Below are positions 9,920 through 18,002 of a DNA stretch of 64,000 nt, in pieces; position 1 is the first letter of the stretch; every line of letters begins with the position of its first letter. The stretch comes from Halomonas sp. GT (GTDB lineage: Bacteria; Pseudomonadota; Gammaproteobacteria; Pseudomonadales; Halomonadaceae): contig NZ_CP020562.1 of NCBI RefSeq assembly GCF_002082565.1, positions 3,968,001 to 4,032,000 on the forward strand, given 5' to 3'. The notes beneath the pieces are model-generated. The model made no database searches, had not been told where the DNA came from, and saw only the letters and a program-made list of their open reading frames with translations. A program made the position numbers and the translations under genes.

Positions 9920-10050
9920 AAAAAAAGAAAGCCGCTCCAAGGGAGCGGCAAAAGACCGTGACTAGCAATGAGAGGGAGAAACCATGACAGGAAACTGGCG
10001 CTGATTTTTGAAATAGCGTCGTGGTTGCCAATCTTTCAGCAAACACGGGC
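9920..10050 (-). ncRNA. Array copy 2 of the small RNA
   Basis: This copy repeats copy 1 from GTTTG-TGA-GTTGGCAACCACGAC to the terminator, with ~11 extra bases (around CTATTTCAAAAATC) before the pairing region. The pairing region GGTTTCTCCCTCTCATTGCTAG is identical to copy 1. No separate promoter or Fur box is visible in front of it, so it depends on read-through or on processing of a longer transcript. Confidence 0.5.
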
Positions 10051-10055
10051 ACTAG

Positions 10056-10174
10056 AAAAAAGAAAGCCGCTCCAAGGGAGCGGCAAAAGACCGTGACTAG
10101 CAATGAGAGGGAGAAACCATGACAGGAAACTGGCGGTTTCTGTCGTGGTTGCCAACGTCTCATCAAACGCTGAC
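10056..10174 (-). ncRNA. Promoter-proximal Fur-controlled small RNA (RyhB/PrrF-like candidate), copy 1
   Basis: The predicted transcript is ~119 nt, from about 10174 to the T-run after the hairpin at 10084-10066. The hairpin is a perfect 8-bp GC-rich stem with loop CTT, followed by TTTCTTTTTT. The middle carries a C/U-rich stretch (GGTTTCTCCCTCTC) that is anti-Shine-Dalgarno in character, followed by CATTGCTAG. CTCTCATTGCT resembles the RyhB core CTCACATTGCT as I remember it. Size, Fur operator and terminator match iron-responsive small RNAs. No expression evidence is available, and the family name is an analogy, not a homology claim. Confidence 0.62.
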
Positions 10175-10180
10175 AATCAC

Positions 10181-10209
10181 AATATAATCATTCTCATTTA
10201 CCCCGTCAA
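10181..10209 (-). promoter_or_regulatory. Sigma70 promoter of the small-RNA array
   Basis: On the minus strand TTGACG (10209-10204) and TATATT (10186-10181) are separated by exactly 17 bp, close to consensus. Transcription should start near 10174. The promoter sequence is not repeated within the array; only the part downstream of the predicted start is. Confidence 0.75.
10182..10196 (-). promoter_or_regulatory. Fur-box-like operator overlapping the -10 element
   Basis: TGAGAATGATTATAT matches the 7-1-7 Fur consensus TGATAATnATTATCA at 11 of 14 defined positions. It covers the spacer and -10 element of the array promoter, where Fur-Fe2+ would block RNA polymerase. This predicts transcription only under iron limitation. 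Confidence 0.6.
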
Positions 10210-10256
10210 CCTAAATGCGAATACTTTTTATTTATTTTTAAGACAGTTTTTTTACA

Positions 10257-11171
10257 CTAGCCCACTAACTGCAACCAGACGGGCAACGTCAGCATCGCTA
10301 ACAGCGTCTGGCCGGTAATAATTGCCGCCATAAGCTCTGCATCACCTCCCAACTGCCGAGCAAGAATGTAAGCAGATGTGGCGGTAGGCAGCGCTGCAAA
10401 CAGCAACGCCACATCACGACTGATAGGGTCCAGCCCCACCAGCCACGCTAATAACAGCACCACCGCAGGCATTAACAACAGCTTGATGCTATTCGTCGCT
10501 ATCACGCCACGATCCAGCCGTAACAGTGCTGCAGGGCGCAGCGCCACTCCCACGGCAATGAGCCCTAGCGGCAGCGCCGCACCACCCAATAGCCCTACTG
10601 TATCCTTGCTCCAACCGGGCAAGCCAACACCCGAAAGATTGAGCCCGATACCTGCTAGGCAGGACAAAATCAGTGGATTTTTAGCCAGTGCGAGGGCACT
10701 TTGGCCAAGGCTTCCACTGCCCAGCGTACCTGCCGCGACAAAGCTTGCGACACACATTACGTTCACCACCGGTACCATGAGTGCCACCGCCACAGCGGCG
10801 GTAGTCGCCCCCATGCTGCCATGTAGCGCCGCGGCTCCCGCGACGCCCACGTAGGTGTTAAAGCGAACGGCACCTTGGAACACCGACGTGAACGCCGCAG
10901 GCGTTAAGCCAAGGTAACCACGACAGCGCCATAACAACAGACCCAAAACCCCCATAGTGCCGAGCAATACCAACGCGATGCGTCCAACCGGCACTTGGCT
11001 GACATCAGCAGTAGCCAGCGTACCTATCAGCATTGCTGGAAATAGCACAAAGTAGATCAGACGCTCCATTTGCGGCCAGAACGTAGCACTTGGCCAACGG
11101 CCATAGCCAATGGCAGCGCCCAGCAAAATCAATAAAAACAGTGGCCCAAGTGCGCCAGTAATGCTCTCCAT
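10257..11171 (-). CDS. AEC-family (auxin efflux carrier-type) transporter
   Basis: This inner-membrane transporter has 304 aa and about ten hydrophobic helices. It starts with ITGALGPLFLLILLGAAIGY and has the family feature RFNTYVGVAGAAALHG plus a mid-protein charge-poor linker. LFAALPTATSAYILARQLGGDAELMAAIITGQTLLA near the C-terminus is highly typical of bacterial AEC/MDC-type permeases. Substrates in bacteria are usually malate, malonate or similar anions; none can be assigned here. Its stop lies just upstream of the array promoter. Confidence 0.85.
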   Translation of the reverse strand: MESITGALGPLFLLILLGAAIGYGRWPSATFWPQMERLIYFVLFPAMLIGTLATADVSQVPVGRIALVLLGTMGVLGLLLWRCRGYLGLTPAAFTSVFQGAVRFNTYVGVAGAAALHGSMGATTAAVAVALMVPVVNVMCVASFVAAGTLGSGSLGQSALALAKNPLILSCLAGIGLNLSGVGLPGWSKDTVGLLGGAALPLGLIAVGVALRPAALLRLDRGVIATNSIKLLLMPAVVLLLAWLVGLDPISRDVALLFAALPTATSAYILARQLGGDAELMAAIITGQTLLAMLTLPVWLQLVG

Positions 11172-11277
11172 TGTTATTCCTTGTTAACTGCGACATCCCA
11201 GCACAGCGACATCCGTGCGATTACTGTTACCATGAAACTAACTTCCACCTTACGGCCTGCGTAGTGACTATTCTGCC

Positions 11278-11781
11278 ATGAAGAACTTGCCTAAACCTGT
11301 CTACTTCACGGGTTTTCCAGCACTAAAAGTGCTTATCCTCATCACTGGCATCTCACTGGCCGCCTGCACGTGGTACGTTTTCGCCAATTGGCTACGTGAT
11401 GATGGTGATATTGCATGGTTTACACCGGATGCCGACTGCAATCTACACACCAGCACGTGCTCGGCAGTTCTGGGGGATAAAGGCCGCCTAACACTGACCG
11501 TTGATGCCGATGGCCGTATCGACGCGCTGGATATTCTGCCACTGGATGTAGAAGTAGAGGGCCTCAACCCAAGCCATGTGACGGTCGACTTTATTGGGCG
11601 TGATATGGATATGGGCTTACACCGTTTTGGATTAACCGCTACTGCACCCGGGCACTTTCATGGCCAAGGGCAAGTCGGTATCTGCACGCAAGACGTGATG
11701 CCCTGGCGGGCGCGGGTTATCCTGGAAACACCGGAAGGAAAGTTGGGCAGTTGGTTCGACTTTGACGTGATTAGGAGTTAG
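11278..11781 (+). CDS. Membrane-anchored protein paired with SCO1, function unknown
   Basis: The 167-aa protein has one N-terminal membrane anchor (about residues 15-37) and a periplasmic domain. The domain contains two Cys (ADCNLHTSTCSA) and a Met/His-rich patch (GRDMDMGLH, GHFHGQG). VMPWRARVILETPEGKLGSWFDF closes it. It lies 5 bp upstream of the SCO1 gene, so the two are almost certainly co-transcribed. I infer a role beside SCO1 in copper handling for cytochrome oxidase; the Met/His patch could bind metal but no assigned family was recognised. Confidence 0.75.
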   Translation: MKNLPKPVYFTGFPALKVLILITGISLAACTWYVFANWLRDDGDIAWFTPDADCNLHTSTCSAVLGDKGRLTLTVDADGRIDALDILPLDVEVEGLNPSHVTVDFIGRDMDMGLHRFGLTATAPGHFHGQGQVGICTQDVMPWRARVILETPEGKLGSWFDFDVIRS

Positions 11782-11786
11782 TACGC

Positions 11787-12395
11787 ATGGCCGCTAAACC
11801 AAACAATCGTAAAGCACTCTGGCTAGGACTAGTGCTGATACTTGTCTTGCTGACCATTTCGGCTATCGGCCTTTACCAGTTTGCCTTCCAGCCTAACAGT
11901 GACGACGTGACGGGGGGGCCGATAGAAATGCCCTCTACCCAAGGTGATTTCTCTCTCTCCCAGCTAGATAAAGACGACATTGCGATTGTTTCATTTGGCT
12001 ACACCTACTGCCCAGATGTTTGCCCAATGAATCAGGCCGTTAAACGCCAGGCATTGGCCCAGCTAAGCGACGCACAGCGCGAACGCGTGGTGCCGATAAT
12101 GATAACGGTTGACCCTGAACGCGATACGCTGCCACGCATGGAAGAGTATATGCAGTTCTTTGGTGATGCGTTTATCGGCTTGGTGGGCAGTCAAGAGCAG
12201 CTTGAAGATGTAGCAGCACGCTATGGCGTTATTTGGCGGCGAGTAGAGGCACCCGATTCAGCCATGGCCTACACCATTGACCATAGCGCTTCGCTTTTCT
12301 TGGTTAACCGTAAAGGTGAGATTTTGCAGAGAGTGCTCTACTCCCCAGCACCACACGGCTTAGTGTCAGCGCTGGAGAATGAACTAGATAGCTAG
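11787..12395 (+). CDS. SCO1/SenC-family copper chaperone and thiol oxidoreductase
   Basis: This 202-aa protein is anchored by an N-terminal helix (residues 10-33) with a periplasmic thioredoxin fold. The copper ligands are present: C75 and C79 in YCPDVCP and H166 in YTIDHSA. SCO proteins deliver or reduce copper at the CuA site of cytochrome c oxidase. The gene follows the membrane-anchored partner at 5 bp and is convergent with the esterase gene. No oxidase genes are in the window. Confidence 0.92.
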   Translation: MAAKPNNRKALWLGLVLILVLLTISAIGLYQFAFQPNSDDVTGGPIEMPSTQGDFSLSQLDKDDIAIVSFGYTYCPDVCPMNQAVKRQALAQLSDAQRERVVPIMITVDPERDTLPRMEEYMQFFGDAFIGLVGSQEQLEDVAARYGVIWRRVEAPDSAMAYTIDHSASLFLVNRKGEILQRVLYSPAPHGLVSALENELDS

Positions 12396-12438
12396 GACCA
12401 ACTGAAAATCTGAGTTTATCGTTTAGGCGGTCCCGGGG

Positions 12439-13488
12439 TTAAGGTGTGCTTTGTAGGTGATCAAGCATTGCCATTAGCGCTCTGGCTTGAGTGCCATCAC
12501 GCGTGTCATGCAACGGATTGAGTTGCCACGTACTTTCGGCAAAGCCCCACCAATCCCAGCACCCCTGCGGATTAGCCATGCTACTTTCCGCCTGTGGGTA
12601 CAACACCACTTGTCCATGGTCTGCTGCCCAACGGTTCAAACCACTGTGACGTACAAACGTATCGCCAATGGCTTCAACGCTCATTTGACAACCATGCAAA
12701 GCTATTGTGACAGGGCACCCTCCCGCTTCACACGCCTCGGGAATAAATAGATACCCCACATCAGCCAAGCCTTTAACCGCGTACTCCGACTGATCAAAGG
12801 CAATCACTTCGCCCTCGCTAGCATTAGCCTCACGCTCAGGGTAAAGCCATGAAAGCATATCGCCAGCCACATTCTCATCACAGGCAAGCACATGACTGCC
12901 CCCGCCCTGGCGACAGCCACCAAGTGCCTGGGGGCTAGCACTGGCCTGCTTCGGCAATTTTATGGGCCAGCCATGACCTGTGTTCTCACTGCTTACGAAA
13001 CGCAGCTGCTCAGAAGATGCCAGCCAGCGCTGCCACTGTTCTGCCAACAAGCTACCCAGCTCAGGAGACACCGTGTCATCTTCATCACCGTGCCATACAT
13101 AGGCACGCAGTTGGCTTAACGCGTCGCGCTCACCCACCTGCTCAAGTGACTCGTAACGCTCGCGCCGACGATCCAGCTCATCCAAGGAAGGCAACCCCCG
13201 GCGAGTGCTCATACACTGGTTAAGGGCCAAACTGAGCGCGCCCTGGGCACAGCTCCAAGGCCCCGCCGCTAATACACCTACGCCACTAAAGCGCTCTGGC
13301 CAAGCAACCGCCAACTGTGCAGCCATGTAGCCGCCAGAAGAGACACCTACCACGCTAGCATGATCGCTCGCTGCGCTGAGTGCAGGTAAATCACCAGGCA
13401 CGTCCTCTGCTTCAGCCTGAACAACCGTGCTGCCTAACAGTAAAAGCGCGCCAACAAGGCAAGATGTAGAAACGGCGGAACGTATCAT
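12439..13488 (-). CDS. Exported PHB-depolymerase-family esterase
   Basis: This 349-aa hydrolase has a signal peptide (cleavage after about VVQAEA, residue 26). The lipase box GVSSG (Ser near 50) and AWPERFSGVGVLAAGPWSCAQG match poly(3-hydroxybutyrate) depolymerase-type esterases. A second family block, TIALHGCQMSVEAIGDTFVRHSG with VVLYPQAESS and CWDWWGF, is also present. It could release 3-hydroxybutyrate from extracellular polymer, or act on other esters. It begins immediately after the FKBP stop, suggesting a shared transcript. Confidence 0.8.
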   Translation of the reverse strand: MIRSAVSTSCLVGALLLLGSTVVQAEAEDVPGDLPALSAASDHASVVGVSSGGYMAAQLAVAWPERFSGVGVLAAGPWSCAQGALSLALNQCMSTRRGLPSLDELDRRRERYESLEQVGERDALSQLRAYVWHGDEDDTVSPELGSLLAEQWQRWLASSEQLRFVSSENTGHGWPIKLPKQASASPQALGGCRQGGGSHVLACDENVAGDMLSWLYPEREANASEGEVIAFDQSEYAVKGLADVGYLFIPEACEAGGCPVTIALHGCQMSVEAIGDTFVRHSGLNRWAADHGQVVLYPQAESSMANPQGCWDWWGFAESTWQLNPLHDTRDGTQARALMAMLDHLQSTP

Positions 13489-14169
13489 TTACTCAACGCC
13501 TAACAGTTCAACGCGGAACGTCAGCATCTCATTCGGGCCAATCGGGCCTTGACCACCTTCCCCATACGCCAGCTCAGCAGGGATATATAGCATCCAGCTA
13601 TCGCCTACGCTCATCAGTTGAAGCGCCTCCTGCCAGCCTTCGATGACCTGGTTTACCTGGAAACTCACCGGCTGACCGCGCTCAAAGGAACTGTCGAATA
13701 CGGTGCCATCCAGCAGCATGCCTTCATAATTCACTTCTACGGTGTCTTCTGCGCCTGGAGTTGCGCCGTCGCCGGACTCAAGCACTTCATACTGCAAGCC
13801 AGATTCAGTCACTTCAACTTCTTCACGCTCAGCATTTTCCGCTAGGTAAGCCTGGCCTTCCTCTAGATTAAGCTGAGCAATTTCAGCGGCTTCTTGCTCG
13901 CGCTCCGCCATAGAACGCTCTTGGAAAGCGACCAGCGCCTCCATCATTTCTTCTTCGCTTAACGCCAACTCCTTGCCATCAAAGACATCGCGCATGCCGT
14001 CCGTAAATGTATCTAGATCGAGGTCTTCAATATCAGCCTGCATGCTCTCGCCTAGAGTGACGCCTAAGCTATAGGCAAGACGCTGTTCGTCGGTTTCAGG
14101 CGCCGCTGCAGCAAAAGGAGCAACCAGTAACAAACTCGCCAAGGCGGTGGAAGAAAACAATGCTTTCAT
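13489..14169 (-). CDS. FKBP-type peptidyl-prolyl cis-trans isomerase, exported (FkpA/Mip-like)
   Basis: This periplasmic prolyl isomerase and chaperone has 226 aa. The signal peptide MKALFSSTALASLLLVAPFAAAA is followed by a dimerisation region (DEQRLAYSLGVTLGESM) and a long charged helix (residues 85-120). The C-terminal FKBP domain has VEVNYEGMLLDGTVFDSSFERGQP and PAELAYGEGG. I chose ATG 14169 because it gives a clean signal peptide and has AAGG upstream; a longer reading from 14196 does not. Confidence 0.9.
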   Translation of the reverse strand: MKALFSSTALASLLLVAPFAAAAPETDEQRLAYSLGVTLGESMQADIEDLDLDTFTDGMRDVFDGKELALSEEEMMEALVAFQERSMAEREQEAAEIAQLNLEEGQAYLAENAEREEVEVTESGLQYEVLESGDGATPGAEDTVEVNYEGMLLDGTVFDSSFERGQPVSFQVNQVIEGWQEALQLMSVGDSWMLYIPAELAYGEGGQGPIGPNEMLTFRVELLGVE

Positions 14170-14223
14170 GTAAAAAAACCTTATCCAGCGGCGCAACGCG
14201 CCAAATGTTTGAGTAGCTCAAAG

Positions 14224-14273
14224 ACTAACACCCGCCACCTCAGGCTGCATTACCTGAGAAGGCGGGTGTTAGT
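14224..14273. terminator. Large two-stem inverted repeat downstream of teaD
   Basis: The outer 13-bp stem is ACTAACACCCGCC with GGCGGGTGTTAGT; an inner stem is CTCAGG with CCTGAG around an 8-base loop. It lies 33 bp after the teaD stop. There is no T-run, so termination is likely but not of the standard intrinsic type. Confidence 0.5.
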
Positions 14274-14305
14274 GAGACCGCTATTAAGTTCAGTAGTTTG
14301 GTGTC

Positions 14306-14749
14306 TTAAACGACCAATGTGGGACAGTGTGCCGCACCCGCCACCCGTTGGGAGACACTGCCCAACAACAAGTTCTTCTCGCCGTTGGTTCCTTGAGCAC
14401 CAATCACGATTAAATCGCACTCCCGTTTACGGGCAAAGCGCACAATGGTTCGTGAGGGGCGCCCGCCTTTCACAAACGCCCTTATTCGCGCGCTGTCCGC
14501 CCCCATCTCTATGGCATAGGACTTGGCGTGGACTGCAATTTCCGTGGCGTACTCTTTCAGTGCATCATCGGGCAAATCAAGTTTATTCGGCCGCACCATG
14601 GAAAGCGATGCTTCCAATAAGCTGTGGTGCTTAAAGACACACAGCAAATAAAGCTCTGCACCGGTAAGCATATGCAGGCCAACCGCTTTATCCAGCGCCT
14701 TAATCGCCCCTTTTGAGCCATCTACGGGAATTAAAATGCGATTAAACAT
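14306..14749 (-). CDS. teaD: UspA-like protein TeaD, partner of the ectoine TRAP transporter
   Basis: This 147-aa universal stress protein has the ATP-binding signature G-x2-G-x9-G-S in [16 protein letters not shown]-terminal [21 protein letters not shown] is typical. In H. elongata TeaD is encoded with teaABC, binds ATP and negatively affects ectoine uptake. Its position 21 bp after teaC on the same strand matches that arrangement. ATG 14749 follows GGAG. Confidence 0.88.
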   Translation of the reverse strand: MFNRILIPVDGSKGAIKALDKAVGLHMLTGAELYLLCVFKHHSLLEASLSMVRPNKLDLPDDALKEYATEIAVHAKSYAIEMGADSARIRAFVKGGRPSRTIVRFARKRECDLIVIGAQGTNGEKNLLLGSVSQRVAGAAHCPTLVV

Positions 14750-14770
14750 CCGCGATCTCCTTGTGACTGC

Positions 14771-16054
14771 TTAGCGGAAGGCAACATCACGCAAAAACAG
14801 CGCAATCTGCGGGAACATGATCAGCAGCGCTGCCGCTAGAATCAGCATAAAGATAAAGGGCGGTGTGCCTTTGATAACTTCCCAGTAAGGCCGCTTAAAG
14901 ATTGCAATCGCGGTGAATATATCGCACCCAAAGGGCGGCGTCGCCGAGCCTATCGCTACTTGTAGCGTGATCAAAATACCCACTAGCACAGGGTCGAGGC
15001 CGGTCGCTGCAATCGCTGGCGCAAAAATGGGTGTTAGCACCAAAATGACCACAATTGGGTCAACAAACATACAGGCGACAAAGAAGGAGATACAGATTGC
15101 AATCAGCACACCTGTAGGCCCAGCCTCATTGACACCTACTGCTTCCAGAATCATTTGCGGAATCTGTGCGAACGAGATTATCCAGGAGAACCCATTACCA
15201 ACAGCGACCAATATAAACACTACTGCGGTAATTAAACCGGTGGATTTAGCAATCGCATAAATATCGTTCATCTTGAGCGAACGGAATACCACAAACTCAA
15301 GCAATACGGCATATAGCACACAGGCTGCGGCTGCTTCCGTCGGGCTAAAAATACCACCATAGATACCGCCAACAATTATGACGGGAAAACCTAGCGGCCA
15401 TAGTGCTTTTTGTACGGCTACAGCGCGCTCTTTCCAGCTAGCGCGGGGCTCAGTAGGCACGCCTTTTACCACGGCATAAATAATGCAATATATTGAGAAC
15501 ATAAACAGGATTAAAAGCCCTGGCCCAATACCCGCGATAAACAGCTCACCAATAGATGTTCCTGAAATAACCCCATAAATAATCATGCCAATACTTGGGG
15601 GTATCAAAAAGGCAATGTCACTCGCGTTAATGATCAATGCCAGTGTAAAGGGGTCTGAGTAGCCCGCTTTCAACATTTTGGGTCGCAGCGGTGAACCCAC
15701 TGCTACTACGGTTGCCTGAGTAGAGCCAGAAACCGCGCCAAACAGCGTACAGGAAGCCGCTGTACTGACCGCAAGACCACCTTTGATATGGCCTATAAAG
15801 GACATCACCATATCAATTAAGCGATTGGCCGACTGCCCTCGAGTCATGACATCTGCCGCCAATATAAACATTGGCACCGCAATCAGCGAAGCAGGCCGAA
15901 TACCTGCCATCATCTGTTGGATCAACGTATCCATTTGGCCGAAGCCGTTAAACATCATATAAAAACCGATCACCGCGGCGGTAATCAGCGGGATCATCAT
16001 AGGAAAGCCCAGCAGCAGCAGGGCAATCATGGTGACTACCATTATCGTCGTCAT
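14771..16054 (-). CDS. teaC: TRAP transporter large permease TeaC (ectoine uptake)
   Basis: This 427-aa integral membrane protein is the DctM-type subunit that carries the Na+-coupled transport pathway. Eleven or more hydrophobic segments are visible. Family motifs include SGSTQATVVAVGSPLRPKML, ASDIAFLIPPSIGMIIYGV and IGSATPPFGCDIFTAIAI. The start follows AGGGGAACGCT, 28 bp after teaB. The assignment to ectoine rests on the TeaA-like binding protein and teaD neighbour. Confidence 0.92.
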   Translation of the reverse strand: MTTIMVVTMIALLLLGFPMMIPLITAAVIGFYMMFNGFGQMDTLIQQMMAGIRPASLIAVPMFILAADVMTRGQSANRLIDMVMSFIGHIKGGLAVSTAASCTLFGAVSGSTQATVVAVGSPLRPKMLKAGYSDPFTLALIINASDIAFLIPPSIGMIIYGVISGTSIGELFIAGIGPGLLILFMFSIYCIIYAVVKGVPTEPRASWKERAVAVQKALWPLGFPVIIVGGIYGGIFSPTEAAAACVLYAVLLEFVVFRSLKMNDIYAIAKSTGLITAVVFILVAVGNGFSWIISFAQIPQMILEAVGVNEAGPTGVLIAICISFFVACMFVDPIVVILVLTPIFAPAIAATGLDPVLVGILITLQVAIGSATPPFGCDIFTAIAIFKRPYWEVIKGTPPFIFMLILAAALLIMFPQIALFLRDVAFR

Positions 16055-16082
16055 AGCGTTCCCCTAGGGTGCAAGCCCTGCT

Positions 16083-16661
16083 TTACACTTCTGTTTCGGT
16101 GTCTTTGTAACCGTCGACTACCCCTGTCGAGAGATATACATCCCGAGAGGTAAGGTTTTTAATTGCCGTTAATAGGTACTGAATGCCCGTAATTAAGAAC
16201 CCCATAGGCACCCAGACGTAAATGATCCAAATAGGCAACCCGAGCGATGGCAACACGCGACCTTTACTTTGAAGGTCGAGGATGTAAACCACGGAGTAGT
16301 ACAGCAGGAAAAACATAACAAGGGAGGTAAATAACGATATACCTATCATCAGCACCTTACGCCCCCCGACGGGCAAGGCATCATAGATGGCTGACATACG
16401 TATATGGCGGCCGTGGCGAGCAGCGTAGCCGATACCCGCAAAAGTAATCATAATGATTAAAATACGGTTTAATTCACCTGAAAACATAATGCTATTACCA
16501 AATACAAAGCGGGCAATAACATTGGTGACCGTATTCAGCGCCATTAGCAAAACCCCCACCGCCAGTATGACTGACTCGATTTTGCTAATTGCAGTGTCGA
16601 TCACGCCTAGTATGCCAGGCAAGCTAGAGCTGTAATTCTTTTCGGATTCTTCTTCGGTCAT
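16083..16661 (-). CDS. teaB: TRAP transporter small permease TeaB (ectoine uptake)
   Basis: This 192-aa DctQ-type subunit has four membrane segments, for example [21 protein letters not shown] and [27 protein letters not shown] (the conserved RHGRHIRMS loop). It partners TeaC in the membrane. ATG 16661 has GAGGAG 6 bp upstream. An intrinsic terminator separates it from teaA, so it should be expressed at a lower level than the binding protein. Confidence 0.92.
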   Translation of the reverse strand: MTEEESEKNYSSSLPGILGVIDTAISKIESVILAVGVLLMALNTVTNVIARFVFGNSIMFSGELNRILIIMITFAGIGYAARHGRHIRMSAIYDALPVGGRKVLMIGISLFTSLVMFFLLYYSVVYILDLQSKGRVLPSLGLPIWIIYVWVPMGFLITGIQYLLTAIKNLTSRDVYLSTGVVDGYKDTETEV

Positions 16662-16882
16662 GGCCGATCTCCTCTTATGCAGCGTGGCAGCTAACTATTC
16701 AAAACCTAGTGCCTCTTCCTTCACTGACCACCGAACGGAGCGTGTCCGGCCTTACTCATTTTGTAGCGTAACGGTTAATAACTCTTTCCGCTTCAACGCT
16801 GGATGTACGTAAATTTTTCTGTCTTTTACGCACGGTAACGCGCTTTTTTTGTTAGATGGCTGTCAGCATCGGGTAAGCGTAT

Positions 16883-16916
16883 AAAAATAAAAAAGGGGGC
16901 AGCGCTGGCTGCCCCC
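16883..16916 (-). terminator. Intrinsic terminator between teaA and teaB
   Basis: Perfect 9-bp stem GGGGGCAGC with GCTGCCCCC and a 4-base loop; on the minus strand it is followed by TTTTTTATTTTT. It sits 40 bp after the teaA stop and 220 bp before teaB. Partial read-through would give an excess of the periplasmic binding protein over permease. Confidence 0.88.
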
Positions 16917-16955
16917 TGGTGTTTTACCGTTAAAACGAGTGTACTAAACGGAGAG

Positions 16956-18002
16956 TTACTCGTTAGTGACGGCTTCGAGATCAGCTTTGAACTGCTCAAG
17001 CAATTCAGAACCTTTATCGCCCGTCATTTCTAAGAAGGCTTCTTCAACCTGAGGAGCACGGTCACGGAAAGCTTGGATTTGTTCTTCATCCAAACGTGTC
17101 ACAGTGACTTCATCCGAAGCTTCCTGGATTTTAGCTAATGCCTCGTCGGCTAGGCCTTTAATGTGCTCGATTGTGTGATCATAAGCAGCATCAGACGCCT
17201 CCTGCACTAGCTCCTTATCTTCATCAGACAAGCCTTCATAGAAGTCTTGGTTAGCCATCATGGCGGTAGTGAACCAGCCATGGCCTGTGAAGGTAAGATG
17301 CGGTGACACTTCATATAAACCGCCGGACTCAATCCAGAAAATCGGGTTTTCTTGACCATCGATAATACCGGTTTGCAGGCCACCATATACTTCGCCCCAC
17401 GGCAGCGGCGTTGGTGTTGCACCAAAGGCATCATACGTTTCTGAAAGCAATGGGTTCGTCATGGTACGAATTTTCTTATTATTCATATCTTCCGGCGAGC
17501 TAATCGGCTCGTCGGTGGTAACGACCATTTCACCTTCAGGGTACATCTTCAGTAGCTCAAGGCCTTGTTCGGCGTAGAGCTCAGGGAACATCTCGTTAAT
17601 GGCCTTACTCTCATCGAAGAAAGTGAGGACGGTTTCTTCATCTGTTGGTAACAAATAAGGGATAAAGAAGATTTGCGCTTCTGGGATAAGAGAACCCGTG
17701 AACCCAGGCGACTGGTTGACAAACTGAAGAATGCCGTTTTGGGTCTGCTCCATGATGTCGTCAGACTCACCTAACTCACCGAAACGGTAAACCTGAACGG
17801 TATGATCTGAATTCTCTTCGATATATTCTTTGAATGCGTAAGCGAACACATCTTGGACATCGCCTTCGTACTCTTCGTGGGCGTAACGCCAGTTATCTGC
17901 TTGAGCGGCTGCGCTGAGACCAAATAGTAGTGCACCAATGCTCGCCGTTGTCATTAACTTAGTCGTTACTGAACGAGTCGAAATTAACTTGCTTGCCTTC
18001 AT
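16956..18002 (-). CDS. teaA: Ectoine/hydroxyectoine TRAP binding protein TeaA
   Basis: This 348-aa DctP-type protein has a signal peptide (cleavage after AAAQA, about residue 35). The mature part starts DNWRYAHEEYEGDVQD, which I recognise as nearly the H. elongata TeaA N-terminus. Other close blocks are GILQFVNQSPGFTGSLIP, TMTNPLLSETYDAFGATPTP and GIIDGQENPIFWIESGGLYE. TeaA captures ectoine and hydroxyectoine in the periplasm for TeaBC. High expression at high salinity is known in the relative. The upstream 180 bp is AT-rich, but I could not settle on a promoter. Confidence 0.93.
   Translation of the reverse strand: MKASKLISTRSVTTKLMTTASIGALLFGLSAAAQADNWRYAHEEYEGDVQDVFAYAFKEYIEENSDHTVQVYRFGELGESDDIMEQTQNGILQFVNQSPGFTGSLIPEAQIFFIPYLLPTDEETVLTFFDESKAINEMFPELYAEQGLELLKMYPEGEMVVTTDEPISSPEDMNNKKIRTMTNPLLSETYDAFGATPTPLPWGEVYGGLQTGIIDGQENPIFWIESGGLYEVSPHLTFTGHGWFTTAMMANQDFYEGLSDEDKELVQEASDAAYDHTIEHIKGLADEALAKIQEASDEVTVTRLDEEQIQAFRDRAPQVEEAFLEMTGDKGSELLEQFKADLEAVTNE

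Larger units (their letters stand above)
9513..10174 (-). repeat. Five-copy tandem array of a ~135-bp small-RNA-like unit
   Basis: The hairpin core GCCGCTCC-loop-GGAGCGGC recurs at 9525, 9660, 9795, 9931 and 10066, giving periods of 135, 135, 136 and 135 bp. Copies two to four counted from the left are nearly identical. The leftmost and rightmost have diverged at different places. On the minus strand every unit ends with the hairpin and a T-rich run, that is, an intrinsic terminator. A single strong promoter precedes the array on that strand. I read it as tandem duplications of the transcribed part of a small RNA. No convincing protein gene is present here. Confidence 0.8.

Noticed and set aside
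9500..10150. CRISPR array
   Set aside because: Unit length (135 bp), lack of variable spacers and internal terminators exclude it.
9473..10166. Long minus-strand reading frames across the tandem array (155 and 88 codons, repeats of LVPVFAERLATTTLFQ)
   Set aside because: A 135-bp period keeps any frame open by arithmetic; the one 136-bp unit breaks it. The frame runs through strong terminator hairpins and has no ribosome-binding site or protein-like composition.
9711..10185. Plus-strand mini-ORFs MTGNWR after GAGGGAG in each array unit (22 codons in the rightmost)
   Set aside because: The apparent ribosome-binding site is simply the complement of the small RNA's pyrimidine-rich pairing region. 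Four copies stop after six codons and no plus-strand promoter is visible.
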